A stretch of 27,492 nucleotides of DNA from UBA3496 sp964558115 (GTDB lineage Bacteria > UBA8248), in NCBI GenBank assembly GCA_964558115.1, contig CAZLCI010000023.1, forward strand, positions 1-27,492. Direction: 5' to 3'. The notes under the pieces were generated by a model. The model had not been told where the DNA came from. It saw only the letters and a program-made list of their open reading frames with translations, and searched no databases. Numbering within the stretch: position 1 is the first letter of the stretch; the number at the start of each line of letters is the position of its first letter. Position numbers and translations under genes: made by a program. Positions 13,825 through 21,718 of this stretch are shown here, piece after piece.

Positions 13825-15729
13825 TTGGATAACCAAGTCATTATTGGTACAGCAGGTCATATCGATCACGGAAAAACATCACTAGTTCGCTCACTAACAG
13901 GTACAGAAACAGATCGTTTAAAAGAGGAAAAAGAACGCGGAATAACAATAGATCTTGGTTTTGCAAAGTTTAACTTTGATGAAATTAATGCAGGTATAGT
14001 TGATGTCCCTGGTCACGAACGATTCGTAAAAAATATGCTTGCGGGTATTGGTGGTATAGATTTAGTTATGCTGGTAATCGCCGCAGATGAAGGAGTAATG
14101 CCACAAACAAGAGAACATTTATCAATTTGTGAATTACTAGGTGTGAAAAATGGTCTTATCGTAATCACAAAATCAGATCTTGTTGAAAAGGAGTGGATTT
14201 CTTTAGTAGAAGATGATTTAAAAGAATTTGTAAAGGGAACATTTTTACACGAAAAACCCATCCTTAAAGTATCCTCTGAAACTGGAGAGGGTATAAGTGA
14301 ATTGAAACAGACATTAAACAATCTAATTTCTCAAGTTAATCCTAAGGATCAGAATGGTGTTTTTCGAATTCCAATAGATAGAGTTTTTACGATGCATGGC
14401 TTTGGAGTTGTCGTAACCGGTACGCTTTTCAGTGGAAAAGTTAAAACTGGTCAGACGATTCAAATATATCCGACTGAGAAACACGCAAAAATAAGAGGAA
14501 TGCAGGTCCATAGTGAATCAGTAGACAAATCTACTGCAGGATTTCGAACTGCAATCAATATACAAGGAATTGAAAAAACTAAATTAGAAAGAGGATATGT
14601 ATTAGGATTTCCTGAAGAAATGCATTCGACTTACATGCTTGATGTAACTTTAAAACTACTTGAAAATGCATCTAATCCTCTCAAAAATCGCGCACGTATT
14701 CGATTTCATTCTGGAACTGTAGAAGTTATGGGAAGAGTAATTATTTTAGAAAAAAACTTTGTAAATCCAGGAGATAAAACTTTTGCACAAATAAGACTGG
14801 AAAAACCAATTACAGTTCTTCCAAGAGATCGTTTTGTAATTAGGAGTTATTCACCTATGACTACTATAGGAGGTGGTGAAATTTTAGATGTAGACCCTCC
14901 AAAATTAAAAAGAATGAAAAAAGAATCTAAATCTAGATTCGAATTTTTTGAAAAAAGCTCGGATAGAGAACGATTGAAAAAAATAATTGAAGAAAATGGT
15001 TTTTCTGGTTCGGGCATAAATCAACTTTCAGGAAGAGTTCCACAAACAATTGATAAAATACGCTCATTGATTTTTGAATTAAGAGAGGCAAAAGAAATAT
15101 TAATTATAGATTTAGACACGGGACTTTCAATTGAGAAAAATGAGTTTGAAAAATTCAAAAAGGATTTAGAAAGTGAAATTAAAAATTATCACAAAAATAA
15201 CCCCCTGAAATCGAGTGCGCCCAAAGAAGAAATTAGAAGTAGATTGGGAAAAATTAATGAGAAGATTTTTTCTATGGCGTTAGAAGATTTAAAAAGAATT
15301 GGCTCTATTAATGAGGATCAAACAACAGTTAAAACATCTTCACACTCTATAGTCCTAGATAAAGAGCAGAAATTATTATCTAAAAAAATTGAAAATATTT
15401 TTTTAGATGCTAAATTTCAACCACCATCTTTAAAAAATCTTCTCTTAGATGAAAAAATAACGGAAAATAAGCTAAATGAAATTGTTCAGATTTTAGTTGC
15501 AGAGAAGAAGTTGATTCTTTTAAAAAAAGATTTGATTTTTCATTCAAAATCTCTTGATAATGCACGTTCAGCATTAGAAGCCTTTATTCAAAGTAATGAC
15601 GAAATTACAGCATCTGAATTTCGTGATCTGTTAGGAATTTCTAGAAAATTTGCGATACCAATACTAGAACATTTTGACATTATGAAAATAACTGTCAGGG
15701 TGGGAGATAAACGAATAATTAAAAGATAA
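13825..15729 (+). CDS. selB: selenocysteine-specific translation elongation factor
   Basis: SelB delivers Sec-tRNA to UGA codons followed by a SECIS hairpin. The 634-residue protein has the EF-Tu-like GTPase domain: GTAGHIDHGKTSL (8-20), RGITIDLGFA, DVPGHERFVKNMLAG and TKSDLV. Domains II and III follow (FTMHGFGVVVTGTLFSG, then FVIRSYSPMTTIGGGEILD). A C-terminal region of winged-helix repeats closes with FRDLLGISRKFAIPILEHFD and VGDKRIIKR, the usual mRNA-binding end. The start is TTG with GAGAG about nine bases upstream. Its presence predicts at least one selenoprotein elsewhere; no gene in this window has an obvious in-frame UGA. Confidence 0.95.
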   Translation: MDNQVIIGTAGHIDHGKTSLVRSLTGTETDRLKEEKERGITIDLGFAKFNFDEINAGIVDVPGHERFVKNMLAGIGGIDLVMLVIAADEGVMPQTREHLSICELLGVKNGLIVITKSDLVEKEWISLVEDDLKEFVKGTFLHEKPILKVSSETGEGISELKQTLNNLISQVNPKDQNGVFRIPIDRVFTMHGFGVVVTGTLFSGKVKTGQTIQIYPTEKHAKIRGMQVHSESVDKSTAGFRTAINIQGIEKTKLERGYVLGFPEEMHSTYMLDVTLKLLENASNPLKNRARIRFHSGTVEVMGRVIILEKNFVNPGDKTFAQIRLEKPITVLPRDRFVIRSYSPMTTIGGGEILDVDPPKLKRMKKESKSRFEFFEKSSDRERLKKIIEENGFSGSGINQLSGRVPQTIDKIRSLIFELREAKEILIIDLDTGLSIEKNEFEKFKKDLESEIKNYHKNNPLKSSAPKEEIRSRLGKINEKIFSMALEDLKRIGSINEDQTTVKTSSHSIVLDKEQKLLSKKIENIFLDAKFQPPSLKNLLLDEKITENKLNEIVQILVAEKKLILLKKDLIFHSKSLDNARSALEAFIQSNDEITASEFRDLLGISRKFAIPILEHFDIMKITVRVGDKRIIKR

Positions 15730-15734
15730 ACCAA

Positions 15735-16895
15735 ATGGAAAAAAAATTTGAAAAGGTAAGGAAAGATATTTCTGCTTTAGAAAAGCAAATCTATTTAAAT
15801 TGGGGAGGTGCGGGCCCTTCCCCAAAATTAATTGTTGATAAGATTGCAACTTTCTTAAAATGGGAATCCAAAATTGGGCCATTCCATCCAAAAGTTAGAG
15901 AAGAAACTTTAAAAATCAAACAAACTTTACGAAACACAATTGCTAAAGTTTTCCAATCATCCGCAGATGAAATTGCTATTACTGACAATACAACTTCTGG
16001 AATCAATATTGCCGCTTCTGGAATTGATTGGAAAAAGTCTGACGAAGTAATCGTTGCTAATGAAGAACATCCAGGAGGTTTTCTACCTTGGTTGGTCTGG
16101 GCGAAAAGAAAAAATATTAAAGTAAAAATTATGGAGGTTGGAGAAACAGACGAACAATTAATCAATAATCTAAATGGTTTAATAACAAAATCTACAAAAG
16201 TTTTATGTATAAGTCACATCTCATGGCTCTCTGGGAAGATGTTCCCCATTCAATTAATTTCGAAGATATGTAAAAAATATAATATTTTACTTGTTGTAGA
16301 TGGAGCACAATCTATAGGACAAAAAGAAATTAATATTCCAAGTACGGGGGCGGATATTTATACTATTTCTGGACAAAAATGGCTCATGGGACCTCAAGGA
16401 ACAGGAGCACTATATATAAGAAAAAGAAAATTAAAAAATATTCTATTATCAAGAGCAGCATATGGAACTGCGAGAATAAAAAATCTTAACAAACTATCTT
16501 TTACTCCATTTTTAACAGCAAAAAAATTTGAAAGTGGAACTATGAATATGGGACTTATTTCTGGTCTGATAGAAAGTATAAATCTATTCTACAAACTTGA
16601 CCCATCTAAAATAGAAAATCGAATTAAGACGCTGACAGAAAAACTGATTGAATTGATACAAAACCGAGAAAGAATTCAATTTCTTTCGCCAATTGAAAAA
16701 ATTCAGTCTGGAATTGTTTCTTTTTCTATTGAAGGTATTCAATCTTCTGAAATTGTAGAACTTCTTCTAAAGAAGAAAATTGTTTTACGAGAAGTTGAAT
16801 CATCTCCTTCTTCGGTTAGAATTTCAATCCATTACGTAAATACGGAAAAAGAAATTGAAAAAATTGCCTCTGCTATAAATGAAATTTCGCATTAA
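15735..16895 (+). CDS. class V aminotransferase-fold PLP lyase, C-DES (cysteine/cystine lyase)-like
   Basis: The 386-residue protein has the NifS/SufS-type fold with PLP residues D189 (VVDGAQSIGQ), H161 (SHISW) and K215 (SGQKWLMGPQG). The start YLNWGGAGPSP (20-30) and the end LREVESSPSSVRISIHYVNTEKEIE resemble the L-cysteine/cystine C-S lyase (C-DES) group. The catalytic-loop cysteine of true cysteine desulfurases is absent: the only cysteines are C158 and C179. C-DES enzymes release sulfur from cystine without that cysteine, so this protein may mobilise sulfur or, given its operon, selenium. An isopenicillin-N-epimerase-like role is an alternative. It starts with ATG five bases after selB and ends the selenium operon. 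Confidence 0.8.
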   Translation: MEKKFEKVRKDISALEKQIYLNWGGAGPSPKLIVDKIATFLKWESKIGPFHPKVREETLKIKQTLRNTIAKVFQSSADEIAITDNTTSGINIAASGIDWKKSDEVIVANEEHPGGFLPWLVWAKRKNIKVKIMEVGETDEQLINNLNGLITKSTKVLCISHISWLSGKMFPIQLISKICKKYNILLVVDGAQSIGQKEINIPSTGADIYTISGQKWLMGPQGTGALYIRKRKLKNILLSRAAYGTARIKNLNKLSFTPFLTAKKFESGTMNMGLISGLIESINLFYKLDPSKIENRIKTLTEKLIELIQNRERIQFLSPIEKIQSGIVSFSIEGIQSSEIVELLLKKKIVLREVESSPSSVRISIHYVNTEKEIEKIASAINEISH

Positions 16896-16925
16896 AAAAG
16901 GGCGGCTAGAAAAACTCACCGCCCT
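16892..16925 (-). terminator. rho-independent terminator of the cupredoxin gene
   Basis: Read on the minus strand, AGGGCGG (16925-16919) and CCGCCCT (16905-16899) form a perfect seven-base-pair, GC-rich stem with a 13-base loop, followed at once by a run of five T (16898-16894). It begins 22 bases after the cupredoxin stop and reaches into the stop codon of the opposite PLP-lyase gene. In the plus direction the stem lacks a T tract, so it may work mainly one way. Confidence 0.85.
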
Positions 16926-16947
16926 AATATTGTATTAGTAGTTAAAA

Positions 16948-17658
16948 TCAGTTCATTTTAATAGAAAGTTCGGTTTTTCCACTAGTCTTAACTGTTACCA
17001 TTTGTTCTTTTTTCCCAAGTTTTTCATGCCATACTTTAATTTTATATTTTCCAGCAGGAACATCTGATATTTCAAATTTTCCACTATTCCCTGTTACGGT
17101 AATATAGGGATGTTTAGAAACTGCAACATATCCGACCATCCAATTATGAACATCACATGTTATTTTTACCACTCCTGGTTTTGAAAAGAATCTCTTGCTC
17201 ATTTTCAATTTTTTCTTAAATTTTGGCTGTGCAATATTCGCAGTTTTATTTCCTGTTTTTCCAGGATAGGTATGAATATTGTGAAGAATTTTATCACTAT
17301 TTTTAATAGTCAATTTTCCTTTCACTTTCATTACAACTACCCTAGGCAGATAAATACATCCCTTCTGATCTATTACAACTTTTTTCATTTTCTTGGACCA
17401 CTTCTTTTTTTTCTTTACTCCTTCGATAGAAACTACTGCATACTGAACTCCACCGTTTTGAACAAGAAGACTTTGATCATAAATAGCTTTCTTTGCACAT
17501 ACTTTCTTATCTTTGTTCACAGAAAGTTTCTTTGCACTGGGAACTTTACCATCAAATTTGATAACACCAGCAACAGTACCAGCACTCACTAAACCTATTT
17601 GTGAAAAAAAGAAAATCGCCGATAGTAGAAAGAAGAAACTACGAGTAAAAATCTGCAT
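16948..17658 (-). CDS. exported lysine-rich cupredoxin-like protein with carboxypeptidase-regulatory-like domain
   Basis: The protein begins with a Sec signal peptide (RSFFFLLSAIFFFSQIGLVSA, cleaved around SA-G) and is predicted periplasmic. Candidate type-1 copper ligands are present: a His in KILHNIHTYPG and Cys, His and Met in TCDVHNWMVGY, the Cys-x2-His-x2-Met spacing being tighter than in plastocyanin. The C-terminal segment (ITVTGNSGKFEISDVPAGKY, VWHEKLG) is a carboxypeptidase-regulatory-like beta domain common in bacterial plastocyanin-like proteins. It is remarkably lysine-rich, for example VKKKKKWSKKMKK. The ATG at 17658 is preferred because AAAGG lies eight bases upstream; the ATG at 17664 is too close to it. 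A strong terminator follows. It may carry electrons or copper for the oxidase served by the nearby Sco protein. Confidence 0.75.
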   Translation of the reverse strand: MQIFTRSFFFLLSAIFFFSQIGLVSAGTVAGVIKFDGKVPSAKKLSVNKDKKVCAKKAIYDQSLLVQNGGVQYAVVSIEGVKKKKKWSKKMKKVVIDQKGCIYLPRVVVMKVKGKLTIKNSDKILHNIHTYPGKTGNKTANIAQPKFKKKLKMSKRFFSKPGVVKITCDVHNWMVGYVAVSKHPYITVTGNSGKFEISDVPAGKYKIKVWHEKLGKKEQMVTVKTSGKTELSIKMN

Positions 17659-17835
17659 TTCCATTACCTTTCAAATTAAAATCAAAAAAAAGAACAATTA
17701 ACATGATTCTAAACAACTTATAAAAAGATTCAATAGTTAATGAAACATAATTCTTATTTCTACATCCTTTTATAATTTGTTATTCATAAGTAGAATACAT
17801 GTAGAAAAATAACATTTTGAATTATGGGGTAAAAA

Positions 17836-18660
17836 ATGTCAGGAGGAAAAACAAATATTAAAGTCCCAGAAACTTTGGAAGGTTGGGCAATTTTGCATAA
17901 AATTTACAAGGTAAAATGGGATGAATGGAAATTAAATTCTGATGTTAAATTGGTAGACCAACTTTGCCAAAGCATAGAAATGTATAACAAATTAGAAAGT
18001 GGTCAATCTGCTGTCTTTTCAATTATTGGACATAAAGGGGATTTGCTATTTTTGCACTTTCGAAAAACACTCGATGAATTAAATGAGCTTGAAAGATATC
18101 TTAACAAATTAGAAATTTTTAAATACATGGAAGAAACTACTTCATATGTTTCTTTTCTAGAACTAGGTCTTTATGAAATGACTTTAAAATTGCATAAAAG
18201 ATTTTCTGACGAAGGTATCAAACTCGGGACTGAAGAATGGAATGAAAAATGGAAGTTAGCACTTGAATCAGAAAAAGAAAGAATGCTTGGTAGATTATAT
18301 ATGGATATCCCTGACGAAAAGTATCTTTGTTTCTATCCTATGAATAAACTAAGAGGAGAAAAGAAAAACTGGTATGCATTAGATATTCAAGAAAGACAAG
18401 CATTAATGAGAGAACACGGTTTCGTTGGAAGAAAATATGCAGGAAAAGTCAAACAAATTATTACGGGCAGTATCGGGTTTGATGACTGGGAGTGGGGAGT
18501 ATATCTTTTCTCGCAAGATCCACTTGTATTCAAAAAATTAATCTACGAAATGAGATTTGATGAGGCAAGTATTTGGTATGCAGAATTTGGTCCTTTTTAC
18601 ATAGGACTTAGAAAAGAATTAAATGAAATGTCAGATTTTTTTAAACCCATTCCTTATTAA
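17836..18660 (+). CDS. hemQ: coproheme decarboxylase HemQ/ChdC (chlorite dismutase-like family)
   Basis: HemQ decarboxylates coproheme to heme b in the coproporphyrin-dependent pathway. The 274-residue protein has the Cld fold signature in its second half: YPMNKLR (167-173, with the probable catalytic Y167), NWYALDIQERQALMREHGFVGR with proximal H194, and KVKQIITGS with Q207 in the place where true chlorite dismutases have an arginine. DDWEWGVYLF and YEMRFDEASIWYAEFGPFYIG follow. Q207 argues for coproheme decarboxylase rather than chlorite dismutase. ATG start with GGGG six bases upstream. The upstream region (17665-17835) is divergent with the cupredoxin gene and holds a TATAAT at 17771-17776 without a good -35. 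An SDR gene follows nine bases later. Confidence 0.88.
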   Translation: MSGGKTNIKVPETLEGWAILHKIYKVKWDEWKLNSDVKLVDQLCQSIEMYNKLESGQSAVFSIIGHKGDLLFLHFRKTLDELNELERYLNKLEIFKYMEETTSYVSFLELGLYEMTLKLHKRFSDEGIKLGTEEWNEKWKLALESEKERMLGRLYMDIPDEKYLCFYPMNKLRGEKKNWYALDIQERQALMREHGFVGRKYAGKVKQIITGSIGFDDWEWGVYLFSQDPLVFKKLIYEMRFDEASIWYAEFGPFYIGLRKELNEMSDFFKPIPY

Positions 18661-18669
18661 CAAAGATTA

Positions 18670-19506
18670 ATGAAAAAAATTCTTATTGCTGGTTGTGGTT
18701 ACGTAGGTAATGAACTTGGAGAAAGACTAAGTTCACAGGGACATGAAGTATGGGGTATTAAAAGAAAAATTAATTCAATTCATCCATCTATTCAATCAAT
18801 TTCTGCTGACTTAAGTAAAAAAGACACCTTGCAAATTCTTCCAAAAGAAATTGATTATGTTTTTTATATGCCATCTCCCAGGGCGAGAAACGAAAATGTG
18901 TATAACAATGTTTTTCTTAAAGGCATCAGAAATTTAGTTGAACGTATGGAAGAAAATAAATATAACATTAAAAAGATTTTTTTCATTTCAAGTACTTCTG
19001 TATATGCACAAAATTCTGGAGAATTGATAGACGAAAAATCTACAACAGAACCAAAATCTTCTACAGCAAAGATAATTCTCCAAACAGAAAATTATATTCT
19101 GAAAAATTATGCTAAAACTACTATTGTAAGATTTTCTGGTATTTATGGACCTGGGCGAACACGATTTTTAAATAAAATAATTAATGAGGGCAAAACGTTT
19201 GCACATAATCGATATACCAATAGAATTCACAGAGATGATTGTGCAAAAGCACTAATTCACTTAATGAATTTACCAAATTGTGAAAAAATCTATCTCGTTT
19301 CAGACAATGAACCAGCAGATCTTACTGAATTAGCAAGATGGATTGCAGAAAAAAAAGGATTAAAAAATGATGGACTTGAATACTTAACAAAAATCCCATT
19401 TATTAAAGCTAAATCAAATAAAAGATGCTCAAATAAAAAATTAATAAATTCAGGATATAAATTTTTATTTCCAAGCTTTCGTGAAGGATACAGCGGAATG
19501 ATTTAG
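18670..19506 (+). CDS. atypical SDR / NAD-dependent epimerase-dehydratase family protein (YeeZ-like)
   Basis: The 278-residue protein starts with a Rossmann fold (ILIAGCGYVGNELGERL, GxGxxG at 8-13). It keeps FFISSTSVYAQ, VRFSGIYGPGR, NRIHRDDCAKALIHLM and YLVSDNEPADLTEL, all typical of extended SDRs of the YeeZ type. The catalytic YxxxK is not present: the equivalent region reads SSTAKIILQTEN, so it may be a binding or regulatory member rather than a classical oxidoreductase. It is nine bases after hemQ and probably shares its transcript; whether it takes part in heme synthesis is unknown. Its stop is five bases from the stop of the opposing Sco gene. Confidence 0.8.
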   Translation: MKKILIAGCGYVGNELGERLSSQGHEVWGIKRKINSIHPSIQSISADLSKKDTLQILPKEIDYVFYMPSPRARNENVYNNVFLKGIRNLVERMEENKYNIKKIFFISSTSVYAQNSGELIDEKSTTEPKSSTAKIILQTENYILKNYAKTTIVRFSGIYGPGRTRFLNKIINEGKTFAHNRYTNRIHRDDCAKALIHLMNLPNCEKIYLVSDNEPADLTELARWIAEKKGLKNDGLEYLTKIPFIKAKSNKRCSNKKLINSGYKFLFPSFREGYSGMI

Positions 19507-19511
19507 TTTCT

Positions 19512-20207
19512 TTACTTACTCAAATCTAATAATATACTTATATCTTTTCTCAGTTTATCTAATTCTTCCTTCTTATTACTCATATAATATCCTCGAACTC
19601 TCAGTTCTGTATCAATTAATACAAAACGAAAACTATGCAAAATACTTATTTTTTTCTCATGATTTGGATGATGCGCATATGCATTCGGTAAAAAACGATG
19701 TTTATATAACAAATCGAAAAAAGAAGCCATTTTTTTCTTTTTTTTATATAAAGCAATATCTGCACTTAATCCAAGTCCAGATTTAACTAAATTATTAATT
19801 TCCGTTTTTTCTCCTGTAAGAAAAAACCATTTTTCAAAATTTGCATTAAACAGTTTTCCATATTTTTGGAGTACATTTGAAGTATCATATTTAGGATCTA
19901 TAGTTACAGAAAACTGTGAAAAGAGTTTTTCCTTTAAAAACTCTTTTTGTAATTTTGACATTTCAATTGATTGCATAGGACAAGTATCATCACACCGGGT
20001 AAAGATTAAATCTCCAACCCAAATTTTTCCTTTTAAATTTTTCTCCGTAAAAATAAGATTTGACTGATCTATGAGAGAAAAATTAGAAATTTCTTTAAAA
20101 GTGGGAAGAAGACTATTTTTCTGTTCACATCCAACGACTAAAAAAAATAGAAAACACAAAAAAACGTATGAGAAAAAAAAATTTTTCTTTTTTATATTTT
20201 TTCGCAA
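19512..20207 (-). CDS. SCO1/SenC/PrrC family copper chaperone lipoprotein
   Basis: Sco proteins insert copper into the CuA site of cytochrome c oxidase, using a thioredoxin fold. The 231-residue protein has a basic start, a hydrophobic helix and a lipobox LVVGC with C27 as the predicted lipid anchor. The redox/copper motif is C72-DDT-C76 in FTRCDDTCPM, and H191 in ILHSFRFVLID is the third copper ligand. Between them lies a basic, histidine-containing insert (about 154-190, with KKKKK and HHPNH). The start is TTG one base after the stop of the MFS gene, which implies translational coupling. Together with the cupredoxin and HemQ it suggests an aerobic copper oxidase, though oxidase genes are not in the window. 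Confidence 0.88.
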   Translation of the reverse strand: MRKNIKKKNFFFSYVFLCFLFFLVVGCEQKNSLLPTFKEISNFSLIDQSNLIFTEKNLKGKIWVGDLIFTRCDDTCPMQSIEMSKLQKEFLKEKLFSQFSVTIDPKYDTSNVLQKYGKLFNANFEKWFFLTGEKTEINNLVKSGLGLSADIALYKKKKKMASFFDLLYKHRFLPNAYAHHPNHEKKISILHSFRFVLIDTELRVRGYYMSNKKEELDKLRKDISILLDLSK

Positions 20208-20208
20208 T

Positions 20209-21426
20209 TTAAATGCCTTCCTTAGTACTTCTATGTCGGTGAATGTTCATTGAAACTAAAAGAGCAATGAAACACAAAAATGAGAAAAACAAAAATGTTT
20301 TCTGAACTCCGTAAGCCTCTGCAACTAATCCTGCAATTAAAGGTGATAAAATAGAAGCAACTTCATTGACACTATATAATAATCCAATTGAACTGGCTCT
20401 ATTCTCCTCTTCTACGACTTTCGTGGCTACTGACAAAATAAGGCCTTGCGTAGGATTTAGGGTCCCACCAAGTAAAATAATAAATATGAAAGTTAAAAAA
20501 ATTGAAAGATTAGATGATAAAAATGCTAATGACATAGAAGCAATGATCATCATCAAAGAAATATATAATGTTTCACGATCTCCTTCTGCAATCTTCCCCC
20601 AAAAAATAGCGCTAACAGTTCCTACTAAAAAATAGAGTGTTAGAACCCACCCTATAGAGGTGACATTAAAACCAAGACTTTCTGCAATCCAAATAGGCAA
20701 AAATGTCATAATTCCTCTAAGACCCATCACTCGACAACTTGATAATAAAAGAATAAACATTAATATTTTATTATGAAATAATTGAGAAAATGTTCTCTTT
20801 ACCTCATTCTTTAATTGTTTCTTCTCTCTAGAAAAATCAGTAAAACTAAACCAAATAACTAAGGAAAATATAACTCCAGGAAGAACAAAAAACTGAACCG
20901 CAGTTTTCCAATCACCAAAATAATATGTTAACCAACCAACTAGAACAGGAGTAAAAATACTGCCAAAATCTCCACCTGCCTTAAAAATACTCATATGAAA
21001 AGAAAGTTTTTTTGTCGCTTCCCTTGCAAGTAAAGCTACAGCAGGAGGATGGTAAGCAGAACTGCCAATTCCACTAAGAAAAACCAAAAAAAGCAAAACA
21101 AAATATGATTCAAGAAAACCAAAGAAAATTAAGGGTATTGCGCTAATGACAAGGGATAGACATAAAATAAGTTTATGCCTATTTAAGTAATCTGCAAAAA
21201 AAGAAATAGGAAATTGAAAGATGCCACACGCAAATGAATAAGTAGATACAATTAATCCAGTTTCAAAATAACTCAATTTAAAATCAAGTAGTATAAGAGG
21301 CAAAATCGGAGTCAGAACCCTAGCATAGACTGAATTGACGGCATGACTACCAGACAATAAAAAAACACTTTTAAGATAAGAAGATTCCATAATATTGAAT
21401 TTTCTGGAAGAGAAAACGAACTTCAT
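20209..21426 (-). CDS. MFS transporter, Fsr-like (fosmidomycin-resistance family)
   Basis: The 405-residue protein has about twelve hydrophobic segments. The first helix region, SHAVNSVYARVLTPILPLIL, followed by LSYFETGLIVSTYSFACGIFQFPISFFADYLNRHK and GIGSSAYHPPAVALLA, follows the fosmidomycin-resistance (Fsr) pattern of MFS exporters. The substrate here is not predictable; small molecules or metal complexes are possible, and its coupling to the Sco gene one base downstream makes a copper- or respiration-related role worth testing. Neither ATG at 21426 nor the in-frame ATG at 21390 has a clear ribosome site; the longer form is given, but the shorter would begin directly at the first membrane segment. 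Confidence 0.8.
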   Translation of the reverse strand: MKFVFSSRKFNIMESSYLKSVFLLSGSHAVNSVYARVLTPILPLILLDFKLSYFETGLIVSTYSFACGIFQFPISFFADYLNRHKLILCLSLVISAIPLIFFGFLESYFVLLFLVFLSGIGSSAYHPPAVALLAREATKKLSFHMSIFKAGGDFGSIFTPVLVGWLTYYFGDWKTAVQFFVLPGVIFSLVIWFSFTDFSREKKQLKNEVKRTFSQLFHNKILMFILLLSSCRVMGLRGIMTFLPIWIAESLGFNVTSIGWVLTLYFLVGTVSAIFWGKIAEGDRETLYISLMMIIASMSLAFLSSNLSIFLTFIFIILLGGTLNPTQGLILSVATKVVEEENRASSIGLLYSVNEVASILSPLIAGLVAEAYGVQKTFLFFSFLCFIALLVSMNIHRHRSTKEGI

Positions 21427-21450
21427 TAAATCAATTTCAAATTAAAAAAA

Positions 21451-21526
<76 letters not shown>

Positions 21527-21576
21527 ACACAAAAACTTTTCAAAATCATCAAAAAAAGATTAGTGTTCAAAAAACA

Positions 21577-21605
21577 ATTTTAGGTCCAGCAAAATACAGC
21601 GTCAA
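21577..21605 (-). promoter_or_regulatory. sigma70-like promoter of tRNA-Phe
   Basis: On the minus strand TTGACG (21605-21600) and TAAAAT (21582-21577) are 17 bases apart, each matching five of six consensus positions. Transcription would begin near 21570, about 44 nt before the mature tRNA end. The remaining part of 21606-21718 shows nothing clear except the ribosome site of the next plus-strand gene. Confidence 0.5.
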
Positions 21606-21718
21606 GCACAGATAAAATTAAAGTATTTAAAAATTAACATTGCAAATAATACTTCTTTCAATCAAATTATGAAATTAGTCTCGAACAAAAAATTTAACCT
21701 AAAAAAGGACGAATATTT

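Noticed and set aside
15735..16895. Assignment as SufS/NifS cysteine desulfurase
   Set aside because: The catalytic cysteine of the C-terminal loop is missing.
17272..17592. Plus-strand open frame of 106 codons opposite the cupredoxin gene
   Set aside because: It is antisense to a well-supported gene with a signal peptide, copper motif and terminator, and its protein shows only AT-driven composition.
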